This document shows positions 5,875-12,293 of a stretch of DNA of 12,293 nucleotides, one piece after another. The DNA lies in the NCBI GenBank assembly GCA_005888525.1, contig VBAB01000453.1, positions 1 to 12,293 on the forward strand. Reading direction: 5' to 3'. This DNA is from Alphaproteobacteria bacterium (GTDB lineage Bacteria > Pseudomonadota > Alphaproteobacteria > Rhizobiales > Hyphomicrobiaceae). The translations under genes were made by a program, and so were the position numbers. Each line of letters starts with the position of its first letter. Within the stretch, counting starts at the first letter, position 1. Under the pieces are notes generated by a model. It searched no databases. It saw only the letters and a program-made list of their open reading frames with translations, and had not been told where the DNA came from.

Positions 5875-8520
5875 ATGAAGACCGACACCCCGCGCCCAAT
5901 TCAGCTCAAGGACTACCGGCCACCCAACTACCTGATCTATGCCGTCAATCTCGACGTGTCGCTGCACGCAACCCGCACCCGGGTGCGCGCACGCCTCAAG
6001 ATCAGGCGCAACCCGGCCTACCCCGGCAACCCCGGACCCCTGCGGCTCGACGGCGAGATGATCGAGCTGGAGGCCCTGCGCCTCGATGGCCGACAGCTCG
6101 GACCGCAAGAATACCAGCGCACCGACAAGGAGCTCGTCATCGGCGGCCTGCCCGACCTCTTCACGCTGGAGACCACGACCTACTGCAATCCTGAAGCCAA
6201 CAAGGCGCTGACGGGGCTCTATCTGTCGCGCGGTATCTACTGCACGCAATGCGAGGCCCAGGGGTTTCGGCGCATCACCTACTTCCTGGATCGGCCGGAC
6301 GTGCTCGCCACCTATACCGTCCGCATCGAGGCCGACCGCAACGAGGCCCCGGTGCTGCTTTCCAACGGCGACCCCCAGGAGCGCGGCACGCTCGACGGGG
6401 GAAAAAGGCACTATGCCGTGTGGCGCGACCCCCACGCCAAGCCCTGCTACCTGTTCGCGCTCGTCGGCGGCAACCTCGCCTCCTACGCCTCCGACTTCAC
6501 GACCGCCTCGGGGCGCAAGGTGGATCTGCGCATCTACGTGGAGCCCGGCAAGGAGGAGCGCTGCGCCTGGGCGATGGATGCCCTCAAGCGCAGCATGCGC
6601 TGGGACGAGGAGCGCTTTGGCCGGGAGTACGATCTCGACGTGTTCAACATCGTTGCCGTCTCGGACTTCAACATGGGGGCCATGGAGAACAAGGGCCTCA
6701 ACGTCTTCAACGACGCGCTGATCCTGGCCTCGCCCGAGACCGCCACTGACGCGAATTTCGCCGCGATCGAGCGGGTGATCGCGCACGAGTACTTCCACAA
6801 CTGGACCGGCAACCGCATCACCTGCCGGGACTGGTTCCAGCTGTGCCTCAAGGAGGGCCTCACCGTCTTCCGCGATCAGGAGTTCTGTGCCGATCAGCGT
6901 TCCGCCACGGTCGAGCGCATCCGCGACGTCCGCAACCTGAAGGCGGCGCAGTTCCCCGAGGACGCGGGCCCGCTCGCCCATCCGGTGCGGCCCGGCCGCT
7001 ACATCGAGATCAACAACTTCTACACCGCCACCGTCTACAACAAGGGCGCCGAGGTCGTGCGCATGATCCAGACGCTGCTGGGACGCGAGGGCTTTCGCAA
7101 GGGCATGGACCTGTACTTCGAGCGCCACGACGGCCAGGCGGCGACGGTGGAGGACTTCGTCACCTGCTTCGAGGACGCCACGGGCAAGGACCTCGAGCAG
7201 TTCATGACCTGGTATTCCCAGGCCGGCACGCCCGAACTCGTCTGCCAGCTCAAGTACGACGCGCGCAAGCGTACCGCCGACCTCACGATCGCGCAGGTGC
7301 TGCCGCCGACGCCCGGCGAGGCCAAGAAGAAGCCGCTGCACGTGCCCGTGCGGCTGGGATTGCTTGGCGGCAACGGCCAGGACATCGCCCTCACGCTGGC
7401 TTCCGGCAAGCCCCTGGAGGATGGCGTCATCGAGCTCACCAAACGCACCGAAACCTACCGCTTCCGGAATGTCCCCTCCCGGCCGGTGCCCTCGCTGCTG
7501 CGCTCCTTCTCAGCGCCCGTCAACCTGACGATCGCCCACTCGGACGCGGACCTGCAGTTCCTGATGGCCAACGACAGCGATCTCTACAATCGCTGGCAGG
7601 CGGCGCAGGACTATGCCACGCGCGTGCTCGTCGCCGCTGTGAAGGCCCTGCGCGCCGGCACGCGGCCCGACAAGCCGCAAGCCTACGTCGCGGCGCTGGG
7701 TGTCACTCTCAAAGATGAAAGCCTCGACCCCGGCTACCGCGCCCAGTTCATGTTCCTGCCGAGCGAAAGCGACCTTGCGCGCGTCATCGGCCGCGACGTG
7801 GACCCGCTCGCCATCCACAACGCGCGCCAGGACCTGCGCAAGGCCGTCGGCACCGTGCTCTACGATGCCCTGGTCGACACCTACCGCAGATATGAGATCA
7901 AAGGCCCCTATTCACCGGCGCCCGACGCAGCGGGGCGACGCGCCCTGCGCAACGCAGCGCTGGGCTACCTGACTTGCCGCAGCAAGGCGGAGGACGTGGC
8001 TCGTGTCGCGGCGCACTTTACCGGCGCCCGCAACGCCACCGACGAGGTGAGCGCGCTCGCCATGCTCTCCGAGTTGCGCTCGCCCGAGCGGGCCAAGGCC
8101 TTCGACCGCTTCTACCGTCGCTGGAAGGACGACCATCTCGTCATCGACAACTGGTTTGCCTACCAGGCCGCCTCGCCGCTGGCGTCCTCGCTCGCCACTG
8201 TCGTCAAGCTCACCCGGCACCCCCTGTTCTCCATGAATAACCCCAACAAGGTGCGGGCTCTGATCGGCACCTTCGCCATGGCCAACCCGGTGAGCTTCAA
8301 CCGCCCGGACGGCCGCGGCTACGAGTTCGTCGCCGATCGCGTGCTCGAGATCGATGCCTTCAACCCGCAGGTGGCCGCGCGGCTGCTCTCGGCCTTCCGC
8401 AGCTGGAAAGCTCTGGAGACGGAGCGGCGGCGTCTGGCCAAGAAAACACTGCAGCGCATCGCCTCCGCGACGCCGCTGTCGCACGACGTGCAGGAAATCG
8501 TGGGCAAGATACTGGAGTGA
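5875..8520 (+). CDS. pepN: Aminopeptidase N (M1 family zinc aminopeptidase)
   Basis: Cytosolic zinc aminopeptidase that removes N-terminal residues from peptides during protein turnover. With the ATG at 5875 it is 881 residues, against about 870 for E. coli PepN. The exopeptidase motif GAMEN is at 268-272, the zinc motif HEYFH at 304-308 with the third ligand E327 in CLKEG, and the transition-state tyrosine is Y388 in YNKGAE. All are offset by seven from the E. coli positions. The N-terminal beta domain covers about 1-190, the catalytic domain about 230-440, then a DUF3458-type beta domain and a helical C-terminal domain to the end. An in-frame ATG at 5815 would add 20 residues (MKGTVRKHL...). 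I chose 5875 because MKTDTPRPIQLKDYRPPNY resembles the usual PepN N-terminus; neither start has a strong ribosome binding site. All catalytic residues are intact. It is apparently monocistronic, with palindromic repeats on both sides. Confidence 0.97.
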   Translation: MKTDTPRPIQLKDYRPPNYLIYAVNLDVSLHATRTRVRARLKIRRNPAYPGNPGPLRLDGEMIELEALRLDGRQLGPQEYQRTDKELVIGGLPDLFTLETTTYCNPEANKALTGLYLSRGIYCTQCEAQGFRRITYFLDRPDVLATYTVRIEADRNEAPVLLSNGDPQERGTLDGGKRHYAVWRDPHAKPCYLFALVGGNLASYASDFTTASGRKVDLRIYVEPGKEERCAWAMDALKRSMRWDEERFGREYDLDVFNIVAVSDFNMGAMENKGLNVFNDALILASPETATDANFAAIERVIAHEYFHNWTGNRITCRDWFQLCLKEGLTVFRDQEFCADQRSATVERIRDVRNLKAAQFPEDAGPLAHPVRPGRYIEINNFYTATVYNKGAEVVRMIQTLLGREGFRKGMDLYFERHDGQAATVEDFVTCFEDATGKDLEQFMTWYSQAGTPELVCQLKYDARKRTADLTIAQVLPPTPGEAKKKPLHVPVRLGLLGGNGQDIALTLASGKPLEDGVIELTKRTETYRFRNVPSRPVPSLLRSFSAPVNLTIAHSDADLQFLMANDSDLYNRWQAAQDYATRVLVAAVKALRAGTRPDKPQAYVAALGVTLKDESLDPGYRAQFMFLPSESDLARVIGRDVDPLAIHNARQDLRKAVGTVLYDALVDTYRRYEIKGPYSPAPDAAGRRALRNAALGYLTCRSKAEDVARVAAHFTGARNATDEVSALAMLSELRSPERAKAFDRFYRRWKDDHLVIDNWFAYQAASPLASSLATVVKLTRHPLFSMNNPNKVRALIGTFAMANPVSFNRPDGRGYEFVADRVLEIDAFNPQVAARLLSAFRSWKALETERRRLAKKTLQRIASATPLSHDVQEIVGKILE

Positions 8521-8592
8521 GGCAGTAGGCAATAGGCAGTCGGAAAACTCGGTCGACTACTGCCTACTGCCTACTGCCTATTGCCTACTGCC
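8521..8592. repeat. Tandem heptamer repeat forming a perfect 20-bp stem-loop
   Basis: The element begins at the base after the pepN stop codon. GGCAGTAGGCAATAGGCAGT (8521-8540) is the exact reverse complement of 8573-8592, so a perfect 20-bp stem is possible. The right side is five tandem heptamers, TACTGCC x3, TATTGCC, TACTGCC (8558-8592), and the left side is nearly three units in opposite orientation. There is no T-tract. The remainder up to the next gene (8593-8770) shows only a possible TACAAT -10 at 8748-8753. Confidence 0.9.
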
Positions 8593-8770
8593 CATCCCGT
8601 AGAGTCGTCGCGGTCACATCCGCTCATTATTTGCGCGCAACACCCTCCGACTCTCGACAAGCCATAGCGGATCAAGGCAAAGTGGACATGTGATTCGTCG
8701 TGCTTGTTCAGCCGTCGGATCCGGGTCGGGCAGCAGCAGAATTTCGCTACAATTCGGTCGAGGGACAGGG

Positions 8771-9820
8771 ATGACGCCGGGCACGTCACCCCATCCGCGG
8801 GGGACTCCGTCCATGCGTCGGACGGCAGCGGAACGCATTGGCGATGTGCGCGCGCGCTTGGCGGCGTGGGCGGCATGGTTGCCGAACGGCACGGCGGCAG
8901 GGCCACCGATCGCCAGGCTGGCGGCCACGCTTTATCTCGCCGGGCTCGCAATCCTGGCGATGACGGCCTGGCACGACCCCGCGGCCGCGGCGAGCGGCCT
9001 CACGAATGGGCTGCCGGCGTGGCATCTGGCTTTCCTGATGGCGACGGGTGCAGGCGTGGCGCTGCTGACGCTGGCCCGGCCGGAGGCAGGAGTCGACGCG
9101 GCACGCGCAAGCGAAACCTCGGCGGCGCCGACAGCCGGCTTGAGCGAGCTGATGGCGCAGATGAGCCACGAGCTGCGCACCCCGCTCAATGCCGTCATCG
9201 GCTTCTCGGAGCTGATGCTGCACGAGTTGCATGGGCCGCTGGGCAATGCCCGCTACCAGGAATATGCCCACCACATCTCCGAGAGCGGGGGACGGCTGTT
9301 GAAGTCGTCGGAGGAGGCGCTGGCGGTGACCGAGGCAATGACGGCGCTGTTGGCCGACCGCGGGGACGCACGGCGCGAGCGACGCCCCGCCCCGGGACTG
9401 CTGCGCGACGCATGGCAGGCGGCAACAGCGACATTGGAGAGCGCGGCGCCGCGTCTCGTCCTCACCACCTGCACCACCTGTGACATCACTTGCGAGCTGC
9501 GCCCGACCGTGCAGGCGCTGCAGCATCTCTTCGGCGAAGCGCTGGCGCTCGTTCCCGGCGCTGGTGCCGTCACCGTGACCGGCCGGCGCCATGCCGGCAG
9601 GCGCAGCCTCGAGATCAGGGTAGAGAGGGGGTCGGACCCCCTGCCTCTGGCGGCGCAGAGGAACGGCGAGGGCACGCGCAAGGGGTCTGACCCCCTTGCC
9701 ACGAACCGCCTGCGCGTAATCCTCGCCCGCCTGCTGCTCGAGATGCAGGGCGCAACGCTCGTATGCACGACGGGCGGCGCAACCTGGGTGGCCCTGGTCG
9801 AATTCCCGGGGCGCGCCTAG
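8771..9820 (+). CDS. Membrane histidine-kinase-like protein with degenerate ATPase domain
   Basis: A 349-residue protein from the ATG at 8771, chosen because GAGGGACAGGG lies directly upstream; an in-frame ATG at 8690 would add 27 residues without a ribosome binding site. Two hydrophobic segments (about 49-67 and 84-102) predict inner-membrane anchoring. The HisKA dimerisation domain follows, with MSHELRTPLNAVIGFSELM (131-149), phospho-acceptor H133, and the GPLGNARYQEY stretch seen in DivJ/PleC-type kinases. The expected HATPase_c domain (about 205-349) is eroded. The N-box position reads FGEALALVP without the usual Asn, no DxGxG is visible, and only a C-terminal ARLLLEMQGATL-like segment is recognisable. 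Residues about 286-309 (GSDPL...GSDPL) come from an inserted palindromic repeat. It may be a pseudokinase, a phosphatase or phosphotransfer protein, or a decaying gene. No response regulator is adjacent. It converges on the Bug-family gene with 14 bp between the stop codons. Confidence 0.8.
   Translation: MTPGTSPHPRGTPSMRRTAAERIGDVRARLAAWAAWLPNGTAAGPPIARLAATLYLAGLAILAMTAWHDPAAAASGLTNGLPAWHLAFLMATGAGVALLTLARPEAGVDAARASETSAAPTAGLSELMAQMSHELRTPLNAVIGFSELMLHELHGPLGNARYQEYAHHISESGGRLLKSSEEALAVTEAMTALLADRGDARRERRPAPGLLRDAWQAATATLESAAPRLVLTTCTTCDITCELRPTVQALQHLFGEALALVPGAGAVTVTGRRHAGRRSLEIRVERGSDPLPLAAQRNGEGTRKGSDPLATNRLRVILARLLLEMQGATLVCTTGGATWVALVEFPGRA
9627..9695. repeat. 69-bp palindromic repeat, GGGGTCTGACCCC family (copy 2, inside a gene)
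   Basis: GGGGGTCGGACCCCC (9627-9641) and GGGGTCTGACCCCC (9682-9695) bound a unit with an inner hairpin CCTCTG-GCGGCG-CAGAGG (9644-9661). The right arm is identical over 14 bases to the right arm of the copy after mntH (5740-5753). The length is 69 bp, a multiple of three, and the reading frame of the kinase-like gene passes through it uninterrupted. Confidence 0.8.
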
Positions 9821-9835
9821 ACCCTGAAGGCGCGC
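9811..9835. terminator. Possible shared hairpin between convergent genes
   Basis: GCGCGCC (9811-9817), an 11-base loop and GGCGCGC (9829-9835) form a GC-rich stem spanning the stop codon of the kinase-like gene and reaching the stop codon of the Bug-family gene. Position between convergent genes suits a bidirectional terminator, but the stem is short and there is no T-tract. Confidence 0.35.
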
Positions 9836-10818
9836 TACTCGACCTTCAGTCCGATCTTGCGCACCACCTCGCCCCACTTCTTGATCTCGGAGCGGACATA
9901 GGCCTCGCTCTCGGTAAGCGAGCCGCCGACGGGCAGCATTCCCAGCTGATCGAGACGCTGCAGGATCGGCTTTTCGGCCAGCACGGCATTGATGTCGGTA
10001 TTCAGTTTCTCGAGCACCGCTGCAGGCGTGCCGGCCGGAACGAACAGCGCCATCCAGGTGGACTCCTCGCTGTCCCCGAAGCCCTGCTCCATGGCAGTGG
10101 GAACATCCGGCAGGCTCGGCATACGCTTGTCGCTGATCACGGCGAGCGCCTTGATTTGACCGTTCTTGATGAGCTCGATCGTCGGTGGCATGGCCAGACA
10201 GGCAAGCGTTATGTGCCCGCCGAGCAGCGCGTTGAGTAGCGGCGCCGCGCCGGTGAACGGCACAGGCGGAATATCGACCTTGGCAATGACCTTGAAGATC
10301 TTCTCGGCCGAGAGGTGCGGCGTGGTGCCTGGCCCCGGCATGCCATAGGTGAATCTCTCGGTCTTCGCGGCCTCGAGCAGCTCTTTGAGATTGGACGCCT
10401 TGAGACCGGCGGCGGCAACGATGATGTTCGGGCTCGTCGCGGCCACCACCGCCGTCTTGAAGTCGGTCTCGGGCACGTAGCCGGCGTTGGCCGTCAGGCT
10501 CGGATTAACAGCATAGGCGCTGGTGGTGACCAGAACCGTGTAGCCGTTCGGCTCCGCCTTGGCCACTTGGCGCGCGGCGATGTTGCCACCGGCGCCGCCG
10601 CGATTTTCGATGACGACGCTCTGGCCCCACTTCTCGGTAAGCCTCTCGCCCAGGATGCGCGCGATGGCGTCGGTCGGTCCCCCGGCCGGGAAGGCCACGA
10701 GGAACCGTACGTTCTGATTGGGATAGGCCTCTTGAGCTCGCGCCAGAGACGGCCAGAAAAAGCTCACTGCAGCCACGGTGGACGCGAGAAAACAGCGCTT
10801 GCTGATGGGAAATAGCAT
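9835..10818 (-). CDS. Bug/TctC family tripartite tricarboxylate transporter substrate-binding protein
   Basis: Periplasmic solute-binding protein of the Bug (TctC) family, whose members bind carboxylates or other small organic molecules and feed TctAB-type permeases. The 327 residues match the family length. A signal peptide is clear: basic start, hydrophobic core (about 10-24), and likely cleavage after ARA at residue 28. The mature protein shows the family hallmarks VAFPAGGPTDAIARIL, VVIENRGGAGGNIAA, PNGYTVL, PFTGAAPLLNALLGG, and a LPDVPTAMEQGF segment near the end. Start ATG at 10818 has AGGAG seven bases upstream. No TctA or TctB permease gene is in the window, which is common because solitary Bug genes are often numerous. 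The ligand cannot be predicted. The 205 bp upstream (10819-11023) contain no gene; a TATAGC near 10851-10856 on the minus strand could be a -10 but lacks a good -35. Confidence 0.95.
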   Translation of the reverse strand: MLFPISKRCFLASTVAAVSFFWPSLARAQEAYPNQNVRFLVAFPAGGPTDAIARILGERLTEKWGQSVVIENRGGAGGNIAARQVAKAEPNGYTVLVTTSAYAVNPSLTANAGYVPETDFKTAVVAATSPNIIVAAAGLKASNLKELLEAAKTERFTYGMPGPGTTPHLSAEKIFKVIAKVDIPPVPFTGAAPLLNALLGGHITLACLAMPPTIELIKNGQIKALAVISDKRMPSLPDVPTAMEQGFGDSEESTWMALFVPAGTPAAVLEKLNTDINAVLAEKPILQRLDQLGMLPVGGSLTESEAYVRSEIKKWGEVVRKIGLKVE

Positions 10819-11023
10819 GGGGCCGCTCCTACGCGTTCGAGGCCAAACGAGCTATAGCAGGAAAAGTCGGCGCAAAGGGGTGCACAAGGCCCGCACGATG
10901 ACGGCTTGGTCGACGTAGCGCGGAACGATAGAGGGCGGCGAAGCAGAGCTTGCCGAGGAGGGTGGAGGCTCGGTCAGGATTGGTACCGCCTCACATGCTT
11001 CGGCATCCCAGGCTCTGTCGCGC

Positions 11024-12293
11024 TCACGCTACCTCACCGGCGTCGACGCGAGGCCGGGCCGTGTGCGGAGCCTCGCCGACTGACGCAGCGCGCGGCGACC
11101 CCTTCAGCGGCGGCGTGCCGATCTCCTCGCGGAACTTGTTGGTGATGGGGTAGCGGCGGTCGCGGCCGAAGTTGCGGGCGGAGATCTTCACGCCAGGTGC
11201 GGCCTGCCGGCGCTTGTATTCGGCGATGTAGAGCAGCCGCTCGACCTTCTTGACGGTCTGCGGCTCATGCCCGCGCGCGACGATGTCGGAGAGCGGCATC
11301 TCGCGCTCGACCAGGCAGGCCAGGATGTCGTCCAGCACCTCGTAGGGGGGCAGCGAATCCTGGTCGGTCTGGTTCTCGCGCAGCTCCGCCGTCGGCGGCC
11401 GCGTGATGATATTCTCGGGGATCACCACGCCGGCCGGCCCCTTGCCGCCCCTGGGGGTATGCGCGTTGCGCCAGCGCGCGAGGCGGTAGACCTCCAGCTT
11501 GTAGAGGTCCTTGATCGGATTGAAGCCGCCGTTCATGTCGCCGTAGAGCGTGGCGTAGCCCACCGACATCTCGCTCTTGTTGCCCGTCGTCATCACCATG
11601 CCGCCGAACTTGTTGGAGACGGCCATCAGCGCCGTGCCGCGCACGCGGCTCTGCACGTTCTCCTCGGTGACGTCGGGCGAGCGTCCCGCGAACATCGTCC
11701 CGAGCATGGCCAGGAAGCCCTCGACCGCCGGGGCGATCGGCACGATGTCGTAGCGCACACCCAGCGCCTTGGCGCAGTCGGCGGCGTCCGACAGGCTCTC
11801 GTTGGAGGTGTAGCGGTAGGGCAGCATCACGCAGTGCACGCGCTCAGAGCCCAGCGCATCCACCGACATGGCGGCGACGAGTGCTGAATCGATGCCGCCC
11901 GACAGCCCCATGACGACGCCGGGGAAGCCGTTCTTGTCGACGTAGTCTCTCAGACCCAGCACGCAGGCCTGGTAGGCGGCCGCATCGAGCTCCTCGAGAA
12001 CGCAGCGCTCGGCCGGCTCGCAGCGCCAGCCGGCCCCCGTGCGCCGCATCTCCACGACGCGGACCGCCTCCTCCCAGGCCGGCAGCTGGGCGGCGAGGCC
12101 GGCGTCCGCGTTGAGCACGAAGGAGGCGCCGTCGAACACCAGTTCGTCCTGGCCGCCCACCTGGTTGACGTAGAGCAGCGGCAGCCCGGTCTCCTTCACG
12201 CGCGCCACGGCCACGTTCATGCGCTGATCGGGCTTGGGCCAGTCGAACGGCGAGCCATTGGGCGAAATCAGCATCTCCGAGCCCGTCTCCTGC
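11024..12293 (-). CDS. nadE: Glutamine-dependent NAD+ synthetase (C-terminal part; N-terminus beyond window)
   Basis: Catalyses the last step of NAD+ synthesis, amidating nicotinic acid adenine dinucleotide with ATP, using ammonia released from glutamine by an N-terminal nitrilase-like domain. The frame is open to the right edge and the true start lies outside. The first visible residues (ETGSEMLISPNGSPFDWPK) belong to the end of the glutaminase domain. The synthetase domain begins near the ATP-pyrophosphatase P-loop GLSGGIDSALVAA and continues with TTGNKSEMSVGYATLYGDMNGGFNPIKDLYK, which forms the NaAD site, and ENIITRPPTAELRENQTDQDSLPPYEVLD. The conserved end ARNFGRDRRYPITNKFRE is followed by about 33 further residues (IGTPPLKGSPRAASVG...), longer than I expect for this family. 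It reads in the same direction as the Bug-family gene, 205 bp away, so there is no evidence of co-transcription. Confidence 0.96.
   Translation of the reverse strand, partial: QETGSEMLISPNGSPFDWPKPDQRMNVAVARVKETGLPLLYVNQVGGQDELVFDGASFVLNADAGLAAQLPAWEEAVRVVEMRRTGAGWRCEPAERCVLEELDAAAYQACVLGLRDYVDKNGFPGVVMGLSGGIDSALVAAMSVDALGSERVHCVMLPYRYTSNESLSDAADCAKALGVRYDIVPIAPAVEGFLAMLGTMFAGRSPDVTEENVQSRVRGTALMAVSNKFGGMVMTTGNKSEMSVGYATLYGDMNGGFNPIKDLYKLEVYRLARWRNAHTPRGGKGPAGVVIPENIITRPPTAELRENQTDQDSLPPYEVLDDILACLVEREMPLSDIVARGHEPQTVKKVERLLYIAEYKRRQAAPGVKISARNFGRDRRYPITNKFREEIGTPPLKGSPRAASVGEAPHTARPRVDAGEVA

Noticed and set aside
4242..5888. 548-codon leftward open frame opposite mntH
   Set aside because: It is an antisense shadow of a clearly conserved Nramp gene in GC-rich DNA. 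Its translation is rich in Arg, Gly, Gln, Asp and His with no domain motif, and no ribosome binding site was seen.
5692..7341. 549-codon leftward open frame opposite pepN
   Set aside because: It overlaps the PepN catalytic half and has no recognisable motif; stop-free antisense frames are expected at this GC content.
8558..8592. Tandem TACTGCC heptamers as a CRISPR-like or VNTR array
   Set aside because: The units are contiguous 7-mers with no spacers, and the inverted left half shows a palindromic repeat element.
8786..9877. 363-codon leftward frame opposite the kinase-like gene
   Set aside because: The forward strand carries an unmistakable HisKA motif and a ribosome binding site; the reverse frame is Arg/Gln-rich shadow.
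10906..11153. Small rightward ORFs (79 and 67 codons) between the Bug-family gene and nadE
   Set aside because: They have no convincing ribosome binding site, an Arg-rich composition, and extend into the 3' end of nadE on the opposite strand.
11267..11887. 206-codon rightward frame opposite nadE
   Set aside because: It is antisense to the conserved synthetase core and has no motif.
1..12293. A novel multigene defence, secretion or biosynthetic system
   Set aside because: The genes are individually familiar, mostly monocistronic with mixed orientations. No cluster of unknown genes, transposase or phage gene is present; only the edge-truncated exporter could belong to a larger system outside the window.

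Overview
The window is GC-rich chromosomal DNA that looks alphaproteobacterial, probably Hyphomicrobiales-like. This rests on three things: the DivJ/PleC-style HisKA sequence, the Nramp gene with a Mur/Fur-type operator, and several palindromic intergenic repeats of the kind common in that group. No genome could be searched, so the taxonomy is inference. Nothing looks like a phage, plasmid, CRISPR array or defence island. The content is housekeeping and transport genes separated by an unusual density of small palindromic repeats.

Left part (1-4080): all large genes read leftward. The 5' end of a PrtD-type (type I secretion) ABC transporter is cut by the window edge (1-818). Next is a glycolate oxidase GlcD/D-lactate dehydrogenase-like FAD oxidase (1001-2416) interrupted by an in-frame TAG 65 codons before its natural end. 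A small rightward ORF with a good ribosome binding site (2630-2851) is followed by an 89-bp inverted-repeat element. That element supplies the stop codon of a membrane M48 (HtpX-like) protease (2943-3971).

Middle (4081-8592): a 105-bp palindromic element and a Mur/Fur-like operator precede mntH, a manganese/divalent metal importer of the Nramp family (4323-5681). A 67-bp palindromic repeat follows it, then pepN, aminopeptidase N (5875-8520). A repeat of TACTGCC heptamers with a perfect 20-bp stem begins at the base after the pepN stop codon.

Right part (8690-12293): a membrane-anchored histidine-kinase-like protein (8771-9820) keeps the phospho-acceptor HisKA motif. Its ATPase domain has no recognisable D/G boxes and carries a 69-bp, frame-preserving copy of the same repeat family found after mntH. 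It converges on a Bug/TctC-type periplasmic solute-binding protein (9835-10818). Last is glutamine-dependent NAD+ synthetase nadE (11024 to the edge), which lacks its N-terminal part because the window ends.

The genes do not form one pathway. The most noteworthy signals are (i) the amber codon in the FAD oxidase, (ii) the in-frame palindromic repeat inside the kinase-like protein, and (iii) palindromes sitting 0-9 bp from, or overlapping, the stop codons of four genes. No wholly new multigene system is evident.
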